NCBI GenBank assembly: GCA_017532485.1
Contig: JAFXJE010000058.1
Coordinates: forward strand, 1 to 21,157
DNA: 21,157 nt
Direction of reading: 5' to 3'
From: Peptococcaceae bacterium
GTDB lineage: Bacteria > Bacillota > Peptococcia > Peptococcales > Peptococcaceae
The notes below the pieces were generated by a model that did not search any database, was not told where the DNA came from, and worked only from the letters and a program-made list of their open reading frames with translations. The stretch's first letter is position 1. Each line of letters starts with the position of its first letter. Positions 1 to 8,010 of this stretch are shown here, in pieces. The translations under genes were made by a program, and so were the position numbers.

Positions 1-42
1 GGTGGTGAAGATTATCAGTTAGTGGGTACGGTCGCTGCATAA
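1..42 (+). CDS. 3' end of an unidentified upstream gene (partial)
   Basis: The first 42 bases read without a stop in frame 1 as GGEDYQLVGTVAA followed by TAA. This could be the C-terminus of a gene that begins outside the window. Thirteen residues are too few to name a family. The frame is the same as that of the kinase gene at 79, with two TAA codons (40-42 and 67-69) between them, so the two are not one continuous reading frame. That this is coding at all is an inference from the lack of stops and the close spacing to the next gene. Confidence 0.3.
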   Translation, partial: GGEDYQLVGTVAA

Positions 43-78
43 AATTCTTTACTGCTAGCCAAAGTATAAGAACAAAAG

Positions 79-870
79 ATGGGAAAATCTTTGCATTTCG
101 TGGGAACAGTTTGTCCTGGTGAGGGCGTCCATTTTTTGCATGAGGGAAATTGGGTAGCTGCCAAGAGCAGAGGCTTTAATCATTTTGCTGTGGAAAAGCC
201 AGAACAACAAACACTTTTCCATAATGTAGATGAACAACAGCAGTACATTATAACTTTGGAAGAAGAAAATCAACAGTTGTTGGAGATAATTGAGCAACAA
301 CGCTGTTTCCGTCATGATTTGAATAATCATTTGAGTTGTATTTCAGGTTTAATTGATGTTGGCGATAATGTTAAAGCTAAAGAATATTTGCAGCATATCG
401 GCAACTTGGGGCGAAGTAAAAAAGCGCATTATTACAGCAGCAGAAATATCCTGAATGTTTTGTTTAATCAAAAAGCTGCTTTGGCAGAGGCTCTTGATAT
501 TGATTTTGAAATTTTCGTTGATGAAGTTGATTTAGCTTTTATGGAAGATTATGATGTCTGCACTTTGTTAGGTAATTTGTTTGATAATGGATTGGAAAGT
601 GCACAATTGGTGGAGGATGGCTATCTTACTTTTGATTTACAATTAGACAAGCAAGGCAATGTAGTTTTAGATATGCGTAATTCATGTGCAGAAGGACCAC
701 TTATTGTCAATCATCAATTGGTGAGCAGAAAGAAAGATGCTGCCCAACATGGCAAAGGCATGAAAAACATTCAACGAGTAGCAGAAAAATATCATGGTGA
801 ATTTACTTATTTCTACCACGAACAAGAAAAAAGTTTTCATACTCATATAATTTTTAAGAAAACCTCATAA
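79..870 (+). CDS. Sensor histidine kinase, GHKL/AgrC-like ATPase type, no membrane domain
   Basis: The 263-residue protein carries the core of a Spo0B/AgrC-type histidine kinase. The likely phospho-accepting His79 lies in an FRHDLNNHL motif, as in AgrC and CitA relatives. The ATP-binding N box is GNLFDNGLESA, with Asn166 and Asn170. The G box is HGKGMKNI, with Gly225 and Gly227. Residues about 50-75 are Gln/Glu-rich and look like a coiled coil leading into the dimerisation helix. Residues 1-50 match nothing I recognise and contain no hydrophobic segment, so the protein should be cytosolic, whereas most relatives have several membrane helices. No response regulator follows, and its partner may lie upstream, outside the window. 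The ATG at 79 has only a weak ribosome site, and the frame is closed by a TAA at 67-69, so a longer version is not possible without a recoding event. Kinase-fold assignment is firm; signal and partner are unknown. Confidence 0.8.
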   Translation: MGKSLHFVGTVCPGEGVHFLHEGNWVAAKSRGFNHFAVEKPEQQTLFHNVDEQQQYIITLEEENQQLLEIIEQQRCFRHDLNNHLSCISGLIDVGDNVKAKEYLQHIGNLGRSKKAHYYSSRNILNVLFNQKAALAEALDIDFEIFVDEVDLAFMEDYDVCTLLGNLFDNGLESAQLVEDGYLTFDLQLDKQGNVVLDMRNSCAEGPLIVNHQLVSRKKDAAQHGKGMKNIQRVAEKYHGEFTYFYHEQEKSFHTHIIFKKTS

Positions 871-886
871 TTTCTTAACAAGAATA

Positions 887-895
887 TGTTATACT
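887..895 (+). promoter_or_regulatory. Extended -10 promoter for nfeD-floA
   Basis: TG at 887-888, one base, then TATACT at 890-895 form an extended -10 element. No good -35 hexamer lies 16-18 bases upstream, which extended -10 promoters can do without. Transcription would start near 902, giving a very short leader ahead of the AAGGAGG at 904-910. Confidence 0.45.
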
Positions 896-918
896 AATAC
901 CAGAAGGAGGGGAAATGA

Positions 919-2238
919 TTGAAGAAGCGACACATTATTCTGCTTTTGGTATTTTCTATGTTGTTTTTACTGGCTTGTCCATTGGTACAGGCAACAGAAT
1001 CACAAGCGACAGAAATTATCATGGTTTTAGAAGTTAAAGATGAAGTGGAACCAGGACTGGCAGCCTATCTGGAACGCAATTTAAAGCTGGCTGATGAACG
1101 ACAGGTGTCAGGCATTATTTTGCTGATGGATACACCTGGTGGCCGAGTAGATGCTGCTCAAGAAATTAAGCGTTTGATTTATGATTGTGATATTCCGGTG
1201 ACAGTTTTAGTCGAAGACCAAGCCATTTCAGCAGGTGCATATTTGGCTCTTGCCTGTGACAAAATTGCAATGATGCCGGGCAGCACTATTGGAGATGCTG
1301 AAATGCGCGTAAATGGTGCGATGGCAGATGAAAAGTATCTGAGTGCTTGGCGAGAAGAATTTGCTGCTTTAGCCGAGGATAAAGGTAGAAATTCAGAAAT
1401 AGCAAGGGCTTTTGTAGATAGAGATATTGTTATTCCAGAGGTTGTTGAAGCTGGCAAATTGTTGACTTTGACACCAGAACGAGCTTTAGAACTTGGCATA
1501 GCAGATTATTTGGTAGAGAATATGGAAGAATTGCTGACAATTCTCGGTTATCAAGATGCGACCTTGCTTTATGGTGAAATAACAGGTGGGGAAAAGCTGA
1601 CTAGAATGATTACAGGTTCAACAGTAGCACCGATATTGTTGGGTTTGGGTTTGATGTTGATTATTATTGAGTTGCTGTCACCTGGCTTGGGTATTCCAGG
1701 TATTGCTGGGGCGGCGTTGTTGATTTTATATTTTGGAGGACATATGATAGCAGGTATGGCGAGCTGGATTGCAGTTTTACTCTTTATTATCGGTTTGATT
1801 TTGTGCATTATTGAAATCTTTATGCCGGGAATAGGTATTTTTGCCGTCGGTGGTTTGGGCTGCATAGTTGGAAGCATTTTCTTGACTACTCCGGATACGG
1901 CTACAGCAATTAAATATCTTGTAATTGTGTTGCTGGTAATGCTGATTATGGCACCTATTTTATTGAAATTGTTTAGTAAGAGCAAGATGATGGATAAATT
2001 ATTGGTAAAAGAAACTTTGTCCACGGAAAAGGGTTATACAGCTAGAAAAGAGAAATTAGAAACATATATCGGTCAAGAAGGAACTGCGTTGACAACTTTG
2101 CGTCCAGCGGGAACCGTTGAACTGGCAGATGGTGTACGTCTGGATGTAGTGACAAAAGGTGAATTCGTAGCTAAAGGTGAGGCAATTCGAATTGTTGGGG
2201 TTGACGGTACCTGGCTGATAGCAGAAAAAGGGAGGTAA
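919..2238 (+). CDS. nfeD: NfeD-family membrane-bound serine protease (ClpP class)
   Basis: The 439-residue protein is a long-form NfeD (YqeZ/1510-N type), a membrane protease that usually works with the flotillin encoded next door. Residues 1-25 form a signal peptide or first membrane helix. A ClpP-like domain follows: DTPGGRVD at 71-78 builds the oxyanion region, Ser104 in AISAGAY is the probable nucleophile and Lys139 the probable base. The Ser-Lys dyad is inferred by comparison with archaeal 1510-N. Four or five hydrophobic helices occupy about 230-355. A C-terminal OB-fold domain (about 375-435) starts at YIGQEG. The start is TTG at 919, 8 bases after AAGGAGG (904-910). An ATG at 915 is out of frame and too close to that site. 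The stop overlaps the floA ribosome site, so the two genes are co-transcribed. Confidence 0.92.
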   Translation: MKKRHIILLLVFSMLFLLACPLVQATESQATEIIMVLEVKDEVEPGLAAYLERNLKLADERQVSGIILLMDTPGGRVDAAQEIKRLIYDCDIPVTVLVEDQAISAGAYLALACDKIAMMPGSTIGDAEMRVNGAMADEKYLSAWREEFAALAEDKGRNSEIARAFVDRDIVIPEVVEAGKLLTLTPERALELGIADYLVENMEELLTILGYQDATLLYGEITGGEKLTRMITGSTVAPILLGLGLMLIIIELLSPGLGIPGIAGAALLILYFGGHMIAGMASWIAVLLFIIGLILCIIEIFMPGIGIFAVGGLGCIVGSIFLTTPDTATAIKYLVIVLLVMLIMAPILLKLFSKSKMMDKLLVKETLSTEKGYTARKEKLETYIGQEGTALTTLRPAGTVELADGVRLDVVTKGEFVAKGEAIRIVGVDGTWLIAEKGR

Positions 2239-2246
2239 TTAAAGTT

Positions 2247-3227
2247 ATGTTTGGAATTGGATTTCTGATTACGTTATTTATTGTTGTTGCACTATTGATG
2301 GTATTATTCAGTTTTATTCCTGTTGGCTTGTGGATTTCCGCGTTGGCAGCAGGTGTAAAAGTAGGGTTGATTAATTTGATTGGGATGCGTTTACGGCGTG
2401 TACCACCTCATAAAATTGTATTGCCATTGATTAAAGCTACTAAAGCTGGTTTGGAAATGGATTTAGCTAAGTTGGAAGCACACTATTTAGCAGGGGGTAA
2501 TGTAGACCGCGTAGTAGATGCTTTGATTGCAGCAGAACGTGCAGGCATTGAGTTGAACTTCTCTCGTGCGGCGGCTATTGACTTAGCTGGTCGTGATGTA
2601 AAAGAAGCGGTAATGGTATCCGTAACACCAAAAGTAATTGAAACACCTGTAATTGCAGCAATGGCTAAAAACGGTATTCAAGTTAAAGCAATTGCCAGAG
2701 TAACTGTGCGTGCTAATATTGACCGTTTAGTCGGTGGTGCAGGGGAAGAAACTATTATTGCTCGTGTAGGTGAAGGTATTGTTAGTACAGTAGGTAGTGC
2801 AGAAAGTCATAAAGATGTATTGGAAAATCCTGATAACATCTCTAAAACTGTTTTAGCTAAGGGTTTAGACTCCGGTACTGCTTTTGAAATTTTATCTATT
2901 GATATTGCCGATGTTGATGTTGGTAAAAATATCGGTGCTGAATTACAGATTGACCAAGCTGAAGCAGATAAAAATATTGCTCAGGCTAAAGCAGAAGAAC
3001 GCAGAGCCATGGCTGTAGCTTTAGAACAGGAAATGCGTGCTAGAGTACAAGAAATGCAGGCTAAAGTTGTAGAAGCTGAAGCTGAAGTACCAATTGCTAT
3101 GGCAGATGCTTTGCGTAATGGTAAATTGGGCGTAATGGATTATTATAATTTGTTAAATATTAATGCTGATACATCTATGCGTGACAATATTGCCAAATCT
3201 ACTAATCCGAATTTAGGCAAAGAATAG
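2247..3227 (+). CDS. floA: Flotillin-like protein FloA (SPFH domain)
   Basis: FloA organises membrane microdomains and is a scaffold for membrane proteases and division or secretion proteins. The 326-residue product matches the usual length of about 330. A hydrophobic membrane-inserting stretch (about 5-37) is followed by RLRRVPPHKIVLPLIKATKAG, the SPFH/band-7 domain to about 235, and a coiled-coil region of alternating Glu and Ala (about 238-285) with the EAEAEVP repeat typical of this family. A GGGAGGT ribosome site overlaps the end of nfeD and sits 10 bases before the ATG. Together with nfeD upstream it reproduces the yqeZ-yqfA arrangement of Bacillus. I see no truncation or unusual residues. 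Confidence 0.95.
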   Translation: MFGIGFLITLFIVVALLMVLFSFIPVGLWISALAAGVKVGLINLIGMRLRRVPPHKIVLPLIKATKAGLEMDLAKLEAHYLAGGNVDRVVDALIAAERAGIELNFSRAAAIDLAGRDVKEAVMVSVTPKVIETPVIAAMAKNGIQVKAIARVTVRANIDRLVGGAGEETIIARVGEGIVSTVGSAESHKDVLENPDNISKTVLAKGLDSGTAFEILSIDIADVDVGKNIGAELQIDQAEADKNIAQAKAEERRAMAVALEQEMRARVQEMQAKVVEAEAEVPIAMADALRNGKLGVMDYYNLLNINADTSMRDNIAKSTNPNLGKE

Positions 3228-3240
3228 GTGGTGATGTCCT

Positions 3241-3840
3241 GTGGACTTCCTTATTCTTTTGATGATTGTCAGTGCTTTGATGAATAGTGTTAATAAAAGC
3301 AATGAAGCCAAGAAAAAACACGCAGAAAAACAAAGCAGGCAGACTCCGATGATGCAGCCACAGCAGAAAAAAGGTTCTACCTTGCTGGAATGGCTTGATG
3401 GCTTAGAGGAGTCCGTCACAAAAACGATGAAAGAAATGGAGCAGCCATTTAACGAAAAACAGGTAAAACCTAAGAAAAAAGTTACATCTGCTCCCAAAAA
3501 GCAAGTTGTCGAAAAGAAAAAAGCAGCTGTTTTACCACAAACAACATTGTTTGACCAACGGGATGGTAAGCTTAAAAGAGAACGGGAACAAGATCGGGAT
3601 ATGCAGCCAGTGAAACCTAGTGTGCAACCGTTAAAAACTATTTATGAGAACACAGATAATTGTGAGCATCGTATTGAGTTAAATCCAAATATCCAGTATC
3701 AAGCTCAACAGCGACAATCGCGTTTGGATCGTAAGCAAATTCAAGTGCAATGTCAGAAACCTGAAGATATTGTTCAAGGGGTAATTTGGGCTGAAATTTT
3801 AGGCAAACCGAAAGCGTTGCAGAATATGCAAAGAAGATAA
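3241..3840 (+). CDS. Uncharacterised single-pass membrane protein next to FloA
   Basis: I do not recognise a named family. The 199-residue product starts with one short hydrophobic segment (DFLILLMIVSALM, about 2-15), which could anchor the N-terminus in the membrane. The rest is hydrophilic and low in complexity: Lys/Gln/Glu-rich from 18 to 145, probably disordered. A more conserved-looking C-terminal tail follows (about 173-195) with DIVQGVIWAEILGKPKAL. The start is GTG at 3241, 9 bases after AGGTGG (3226-3231). The ATG at 3234 is out of frame and only 2 bases from that site. It is 13 bases downstream of floA and is the last gene before a strong terminator, so a role linked to the NfeD/FloA membrane complex is plausible but is inference only. 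Confidence 0.75.
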   Translation: MDFLILLMIVSALMNSVNKSNEAKKKHAEKQSRQTPMMQPQQKKGSTLLEWLDGLEESVTKTMKEMEQPFNEKQVKPKKKVTSAPKKQVVEKKKAAVLPQTTLFDQRDGKLKREREQDRDMQPVKPSVQPLKTIYENTDNCEHRIELNPNIQYQAQQRQSRLDRKQIQVQCQKPEDIVQGVIWAEILGKPKALQNMQRR

Positions 3841-3850
3841 ATTGATGAGT

Positions 3851-3884
3851 AAGAGCTTGAAACTTTTGTTTCAGGCTCTTTTTT
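3851..3884 (+). terminator. Rho-independent terminator of the nfeD-floA operon
   Basis: AAGAGCTTGAAAC (3851-3863) pairs with GTTTCAGGCTCTT (3868-3880), 13 pairs with one G-T wobble, across a TTTT loop. A run of six T (3879-3884) follows. Confidence 0.93.
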
Positions 3885-3915
3885 GAGTTTTTAGGCATAT
3901 TTCAAAGAAAATATA

Positions 3916-3944
3916 GTGAAAATTTTTGCAGGCTGTTGTATAAT
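3916..3944 (+). promoter_or_regulatory. Promoter for the hlyD-like to ileS operon
   Basis: A perfect -10 hexamer TATAAT (3939-3944) is preceded by GTGAAA (3916-3921), which matches 4 of 6 bases of the -35 consensus, with a 17-base spacer. It sits between the upstream terminator and the HlyD-like gene, the right place to drive the following eight genes. Confidence 0.7.
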
Positions 3945-3974
3945 ATAGGGTAGTCTAAATGTGAGGCTGATACT

Positions 3975-4904
3975 ATGAAAAAACAGAAGCGAAAACAAAG
4001 AGAAATAAATTCGTATGCCTTGGTGAAATTCTTTTTAGGTGTTGCAGTTGTTTGGTTTATAGGTAATGGTTTATTAAGTATGCTCACTAATAAAGCTATC
4101 CAAACTCAAACATTGGCTTATCAAATAGATGAAAAGATAATTGCTACTTATTGTGTACTTGATATGTCCGAGATCTTGTTGCCTTCTTTAGAAACGGGAC
4201 AAGCAACAAAACTGCTGTCGGAGGGTGACCGTGTTAGAAGTGGTAATGCCGTTTATCAAGTTAATGATAAAACCATTTATGCACCTGTTGCCGGATTAGT
4301 TTCTTATAAGATTGATGGTTATGAGCAAATTAACGATTTGGTGGAGTTTTTGCAGTCTGATTTAGACAAGCAATATGAAGAACAAGAAAGACAGAAAAAA
4401 GAAAAAAATGAGACTGTAGTTCAAGATCAAATTTATAGTAAAATAATCAATAGTTTTGATAATGTAACAATGTGCGTTGTTTGTCCTGTGTCGCCGTATA
4501 TTAATGGATTGAAAAAAGGCGATACTTTGAAATTCCGCCTCTTGGATAATGGTTTGGAATTGTCGGGCAAAATTATTGAGACAGTGGCTGTTTCCGACTA
4601 TGAAAAAGGTTTGCGTGTTGATTTAGGATGTCCACGCCAGGAGGTTTTTGCTCAACGCATTTACAAAACAGAGGTTTTTTATGACCAAAGAAAAGTAATT
4701 GCGATACCGGAAAAAGCGTTGGTTCAGCAAAATGGTGAAGACGGAGTCTATACCTTGCGCAAAGGTTTTGTTTTTTGGAAACCAGTTATTGTTGTTACAG
4801 AACGTCCTGAAACCAAGCAGTTAATAGTTAATGGAATTGAAGCCGGTGAAACTATTGTTACTACGCCACATTTAGTAAGTGAGGGCGAAAATATAAAATA
4901 TTAA
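3975..4904 (+). CDS. HlyD-like membrane protein at the head of the division cluster
   Basis: The 309-residue protein has a basic N-terminus (KKQKRKQRE), one membrane helix (about 18-37) and an extracytoplasmic body. The region 55-110 looks like a split barrel-sandwich (lipoyl-like) domain of HlyD/membrane-fusion proteins, with APVAGLVSYKIDGYE about residues 94-108. A Lys/Glu/Gln-rich stretch (about 130-145) is the short equivalent of the coiled-coil hairpin. Residues 165-309 form the returning beta-barrel, ending in NGIEAGETIVTTP, a usual closing motif of this family. No ABC or RND pump gene is nearby, so an efflux role is unlikely here. Similar orphan HlyD-like genes occur beside yggS-sepF in Firmicutes, which suggests an envelope or division role, but this is inference. 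The ATG lies 8 bases after a GAGG site (3963-3966). Confidence 0.75.
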   Translation: MKKQKRKQREINSYALVKFFLGVAVVWFIGNGLLSMLTNKAIQTQTLAYQIDEKIIATYCVLDMSEILLPSLETGQATKLLSEGDRVRSGNAVYQVNDKTIYAPVAGLVSYKIDGYEQINDLVEFLQSDLDKQYEEQERQKKEKNETVVQDQIYSKIINSFDNVTMCVVCPVSPYINGLKKGDTLKFRLLDNGLELSGKIIETVAVSDYEKGLRVDLGCPRQEVFAQRIYKTEVFYDQRKVIAIPEKALVQQNGEDGVYTLRKGFVFWKPVIVVTERPETKQLIVNGIEAGETIVTTPHLVSEGENIKY

Positions 4905-4917
4905 AGGATTTGAAAAA

Positions 4918-5595
4918 ATGACTATTGAAGAAAATATCAAAAAAATATTGGCTGATGTGGAAAATGCCAAATTGCACAGTCCAAATCCCGAAGCTTCTGT
5001 ACAGTTGGTGGCTGTGACGAAGACTAGAACACCGGAAGAGTTAAATCAAGTGTTGGCTGCTGGACAAAATGTATTGGGAGAAAATCGTGTCCAGGAATTA
5101 ATGGATAAATATGAGGCAGTTCAAGAAGGTGCAGAATGGCATATTATTGGACATTTGCAGCGAAATAAGGTAAAATATATTGCAGATAAAGTAACTTTGA
5201 TTCATTCTTTGGAAAGTTTAAGTTTGGCAGAGGAAATTAACCAGCGAATGTTGGCTTTGGGAAAAACCATGGATTGCTTGGTTCAGGTAAATATAGCCGA
5301 TGAAGAAAGTAAATTTGGTTTGTCGAAAGAAGAGGTAATTCCTTTCTTGGAAGAAGTGCGAACAATGCCTGGATTGAAAATTAAAGGTCTCATGAATATA
5401 GCGCCATTTTTTGAAGATGCAGAAGATGTACGACCTATTTTTCGTGAAATGTATCAATTATTTCAAGAAATCAAATCATTAAATTTACCTAATGTTGAAA
5501 TGGAAATTTTATCTATGGGTATGAGTCATGATTATCGAATTGCTGTTGAGGAAGGGGCAACGATGATTCGAGTGGGAAGATTTATTTTTCAATAA
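4918..5595 (+). CDS. yggS: YggS-family PLP-binding homeostasis protein
   Basis: YggS (PLPBP, YlmE in Bacillus) is a cytosolic fold-type III protein that binds pyridoxal 5'-phosphate without known enzymatic activity and balances vitamin B6 and amino-acid metabolism. The 225-residue length is usual. Lys35 in LVAVTKTR is the PLP Schiff-base lysine. Other family marks are GENRVQE (about 74-80), WHIIGHLQRNK (about 93-103), NIADEESKFG and the phosphate-binding end LSMGMSHDYRIAVEEGATMIRVG. The ribosome site AAAGGA overlaps the stop codon of the preceding gene, with 13 bases between the two genes. Placement directly before sepF and proC is the standard Firmicutes order. Confidence 0.95.
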   Translation: MTIEENIKKILADVENAKLHSPNPEASVQLVAVTKTRTPEELNQVLAAGQNVLGENRVQELMDKYEAVQEGAEWHIIGHLQRNKVKYIADKVTLIHSLESLSLAEEINQRMLALGKTMDCLVQVNIADEESKFGLSKEEVIPFLEEVRTMPGLKIKGLMNIAPFFEDAEDVRPIFREMYQLFQEIKSLNLPNVEMEILSMGMSHDYRIAVEEGATMIRVGRFIFQ

Positions 5596-5622
5596 ATAAT
5601 AAAATGATAGGAGGATATGAAG

Positions 5623-6144
5623 ATGGGTATATTAGACAATTTTATGGTGGCACTTGGTTTTGCTGATAGAGTAGAAGATGATGTAGAGGAAGAAGTAAAA
5701 GAGGAAAAAAATGTTGTGCCAATGCCAAAGCAAGAACCTAAAGCTAGTTTGTCTTCTCGTGCTGCAGGCAATGTAGTTTCTTTTAATCATCCAAAAGAAA
5801 CAGGTCGCAGTGTATCTGTAGGTGGCGAAAATGCACGAGTTGTTTTGGTAGAACCACAAAAGTTTGATGAAGCACAGGGGATTGCAGATAGTTTGTTAAG
5901 TCATAAAGCTGTTGTGATTAATATTGAGTCTTGCAATGCTGATATTGCAGCCAAATTGATTGATTTTATCGGTGGTGTTGTTTATGCCATCGATGGTTCT
6001 ATCCAAAAAGTAAGCCAAGGTATTGTGTTGGCTGCACCAGCTAATATCGACATTGCCAGTGAATTAAAACATAATATCGAAACTAATGGTGATGAAGAAA
6101 TTTTTGCTTGGGTAACTCGTTATAATCACAGAGGTGATTTTTAA
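5623..6144 (+). CDS. sepF: Cell division protein SepF
   Basis: SepF links FtsZ filaments to the membrane and helps build the septum. The first residues, MGILDNFMVALGFA, form an amphipathic helix suited to membrane binding. An acidic, variable linker follows (about 15-60). The conserved SepF fold comes after it, from ARVVLVEPQKFDEAQGIADSLL to the C-terminus, with the glycine-rich DFIGGVVYAIDGSIQKVSQGIVLAAP, which in relatives forms the dimer and FtsZ-binding surface. Two in-frame ATGs are possible. The one at 5617 lies only 2 bases after AGGAGG (5609-5614), while 5623 lies 8 bases after it and gives the usual SepF N-terminus, so 5623 is preferred (173 residues). The stop overlaps the proC start as TAATG. 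Confidence 0.95.
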   Translation: MGILDNFMVALGFADRVEDDVEEEVKEEKNVVPMPKQEPKASLSSRAAGNVVSFNHPKETGRSVSVGGENARVVLVEPQKFDEAQGIADSLLSHKAVVINIESCNADIAAKLIDFIGGVVYAIDGSIQKVSQGIVLAAPANIDIASELKHNIETNGDEEIFAWVTRYNHRGDF

Positions 6145-6950
6145 TGTATAAAATAGGCTTTATCGGTGCGGGAGCAATGGCAGAAGCGATTGTTACGGGA
6201 CTTTTGGCTAATCACTTGTGTAGTGCTGATGAGATTATTATGTCCAATAGAAGTCAGGAAAAGTTGAAACTTTTGGCTGATGCAAAAGGAATTATTGCGG
6301 CTAAAGACAATCAAGAAGTTTTGCAGACAGCAGAAGTGATAGTTCTAGCCGTTAAGCCACAACAATATCAAGAAATTAAAAGCAAATTGGCAGGTTTGCT
6401 GAAAGAAAAGCAGGCTGTGGTTTCGATTATGGCAGGAATTACCTTGGCTGATTTGCAAGAGTGTTTCGGCGATCTTCCTATTTTCAGAGCTATGCCGAAT
6501 ACGCCTGCTAAGATTGGTTGTGGGATGACAGGTTTGGCAGATAATGGCTTAGCTACAAAAGAACAGAAAAATTTTGTAGCTAGCATTTTTAGTTCTGTAG
6601 GACAAGTGTTGGAAATAGCAGAAAGTAACATGGATGCTTTAGGTGCGTTAAGTGGTAGTGGACCTGCTTATTGTTATGAGTTGTTGGAAGCCATGGCAGA
6701 TGGTGGCGTGATGTTGGGTTTACCACGAGCTGCTGCTTACCAGTTGGCTGCGCAAACAATGCTGGGTTCCGCGCAAATGCTTTTACAGACTGGAGAACAT
6801 CCAGGAGTATTAAAAGACCAGGTAACAAGTCCGGGTGGTACAACTATTCGTGGATTGAAGGTTATGGAAAAAGCTGGAGTGCGTGGAATTATGATGGAAA
6901 CGATTGAGCAAGCGTATCTTCAGACGAAACAGTTAGGAGCGAAAAAGTAA
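6144..6950 (+). CDS. proC: Pyrroline-5-carboxylate reductase
   Basis: ProC reduces 1-pyrroline-5-carboxylate to L-proline with NAD(P)H, the last step of proline synthesis, in the cytosol. The 268-residue length is standard. An N-terminal Rossmann domain has GFIGAGAMAEAI (5-16) for the dinucleotide and VLAVKPQQ around 71-78. The C-terminal dimerisation and substrate domain has AMPNTPAKIG, ALSGSGPAY and the family signature around VTSPGGTTIRGLKVMEKAG. The ATG overlaps the sepF stop by one base, and GAGGTG (6130-6135) inside sepF is the ribosome site, so translation of the two is probably coupled. A metabolic gene among division genes is a known conserved arrangement. Confidence 0.97.
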   Translation: MYKIGFIGAGAMAEAIVTGLLANHLCSADEIIMSNRSQEKLKLLADAKGIIAAKDNQEVLQTAEVIVLAVKPQQYQEIKSKLAGLLKEKQAVVSIMAGITLADLQECFGDLPIFRAMPNTPAKIGCGMTGLADNGLATKEQKNFVASIFSSVGQVLEIAESNMDALGALSGSGPAYCYELLEAMADGGVMLGLPRAAAYQLAAQTMLGSAQMLLQTGEHPGVLKDQVTSPGGTTIRGLKVMEKAGVRGIMMETIEQAYLQTKQLGAKK

Positions 6951-7217
6951 ATGGTTTATATGTTTATTAACTTTGCAGTGGAAGTCATGGTCTTCTTGAT
7001 TTTCATTCGCTGTTTTTTATCTTTTATTCCACATAACCCATATAATCAAATATGGCGTTTTGTTTATGATGCTACAAATCCTCTTTTGGAGGTTTGTGCC
7101 AGAGTGTTGCCGGATAGCTTAAAATATCCTGTCGATTTCACTCCGATGGTTGCTTTGTTGCTTTTACAAATGATCATTTATCCCGTTTTGATGTGGATAG
7201 TAGGTATTATTTTTTAA
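6951..7217 (+). CDS. yggT: YggT-family membrane protein
   Basis: This 88-residue protein is made of two hydrophobic helices, about 4-22 and 62-86, joined by a short loop with FIPHNPYNQIWRFVYDATNPLL, the hallmark of the YggT (YlmG) family. Members are small integral membrane proteins linked to division or to envelope and osmotic functions; the biochemical role is not settled. The ATG directly follows the proC stop. TAGGAG (6934-6939) lies 11 bases before it, and a second in-frame ATG at 6960 is further still, so 6951 is preferred. It sits in the usual place between proC and ylmH. Confidence 0.92.
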   Translation: MVYMFINFAVEVMVFLIFIRCFLSFIPHNPYNQIWRFVYDATNPLLEVCARVLPDSLKYPVDFTPMVALLLLQMIIYPVLMWIVGIIF

Positions 7218-7230
7218 GTGGGTGAATTAA

Positions 7231-7995
7231 GTGCAGCAATTGACCCTTGAAGAAAAGCAATTTTGCAGCAGATTGGAAGATTTGTTAGAGCGAGTAGAAA
7301 AACGTTACCAAGAGGAAGCAACAGATTTTTTAACTCCTGCTTTGCAGCGCGTGGCGCAAGATTTTTTACAAGAAAGACGCATACACAATTATTTCTTTGC
7401 TGGTGGTTATGACGAAGCAGAACGTAAAAGATTGGTGATTTATCCTGATTTTGGCGAAGCTGATGAAACGATGGCAGATATTGTTTTAATTCGCTTGGAA
7501 GGCAACTTCAAATTTGTGCAAGTAAATCATCGCGATTTTTTAGGTGCTTTAATGAGCTTGGGGATAAAGCGGGAAAAATTTGGAGATTTATTAGTTGATG
7601 AACAAGGGTGTTATTTACTGGCAACAAAAGAAATAGTACCGTACATTCAGCAGAATTGTCCACGCGTCAAGCATGTGCCTTTAACAGCTCAGATTATTGA
7701 TATTCAAAAATGGATACCACCAAAACAGGAAGTAAAAGAAATACATATCATGGTCGCTTCTTTGCGTATTGATACCATTTTAGCACATGGATTTGGTTTC
7801 TCGCGTACCAAAGCTATTGAAATGATTCAAAGTGGAAAGGTACAGGTAAATTATCTGGAAATTAAGGATAATGATTTTATTTGTCACGAACAAGATTTAA
7901 TATCTTGTCGTGGTAAAGGCAAATTGAAAGTAGTGCAGTTTAATGGAGAAACAAAAAAAGGTAAAGAAAAAGTTATCTTGTGGAAATATATATAG
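7231..7995 (+). CDS. ylmH: S4-domain RNA-binding protein YlmH
   Basis: YlmH is a cytosolic protein of the division gene cluster. In Bacillus it binds ribosomes and takes part in rescue of stalled translation. The 254-residue length is typical. Residues 1-175 hold the family-specific N-terminal part, with YFFAGGYDEAERKRLVIYPDFG around 50-70 and RLEGNFKFVQVNHRDFLGALM around 87-108. The S4 RNA-binding domain (about 180-240) begins at SLRIDTILAHGFGFSRTKA, and GKVQVNY is the strand that follows its two helices. The start is GTG at 7231, with only a weak GTGGGTGA ribosome site, 13 bases after yggT. The next gene is divIVA. Confidence 0.93.
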   Translation: MQQLTLEEKQFCSRLEDLLERVEKRYQEEATDFLTPALQRVAQDFLQERRIHNYFFAGGYDEAERKRLVIYPDFGEADETMADIVLIRLEGNFKFVQVNHRDFLGALMSLGIKREKFGDLLVDEQGCYLLATKEIVPYIQQNCPRVKHVPLTAQIIDIQKWIPPKQEVKEIHIMVASLRIDTILAHGFGFSRTKAIEMIQSGKVQVNYLEIKDNDFICHEQDLISCRGKGKLKVVQFNGETKKGKEKVILWKYI

Positions 7996-8010
7996 TTTGG
8001 GAGGTATATT

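Noticed and set aside
13..123. Similar peptides YQLVGTVAA and LHFVGTVCPG in the first 130 bases as a duplication
   Set aside because: Only about five residues agree, and the DNA between and around them shows no longer repeat.
1569..2024. Minus-strand reading frame of 151 codons inside nfeD
   Set aside because: It is the mirror of the membrane helices of nfeD, has no ribosome site and matches no family.
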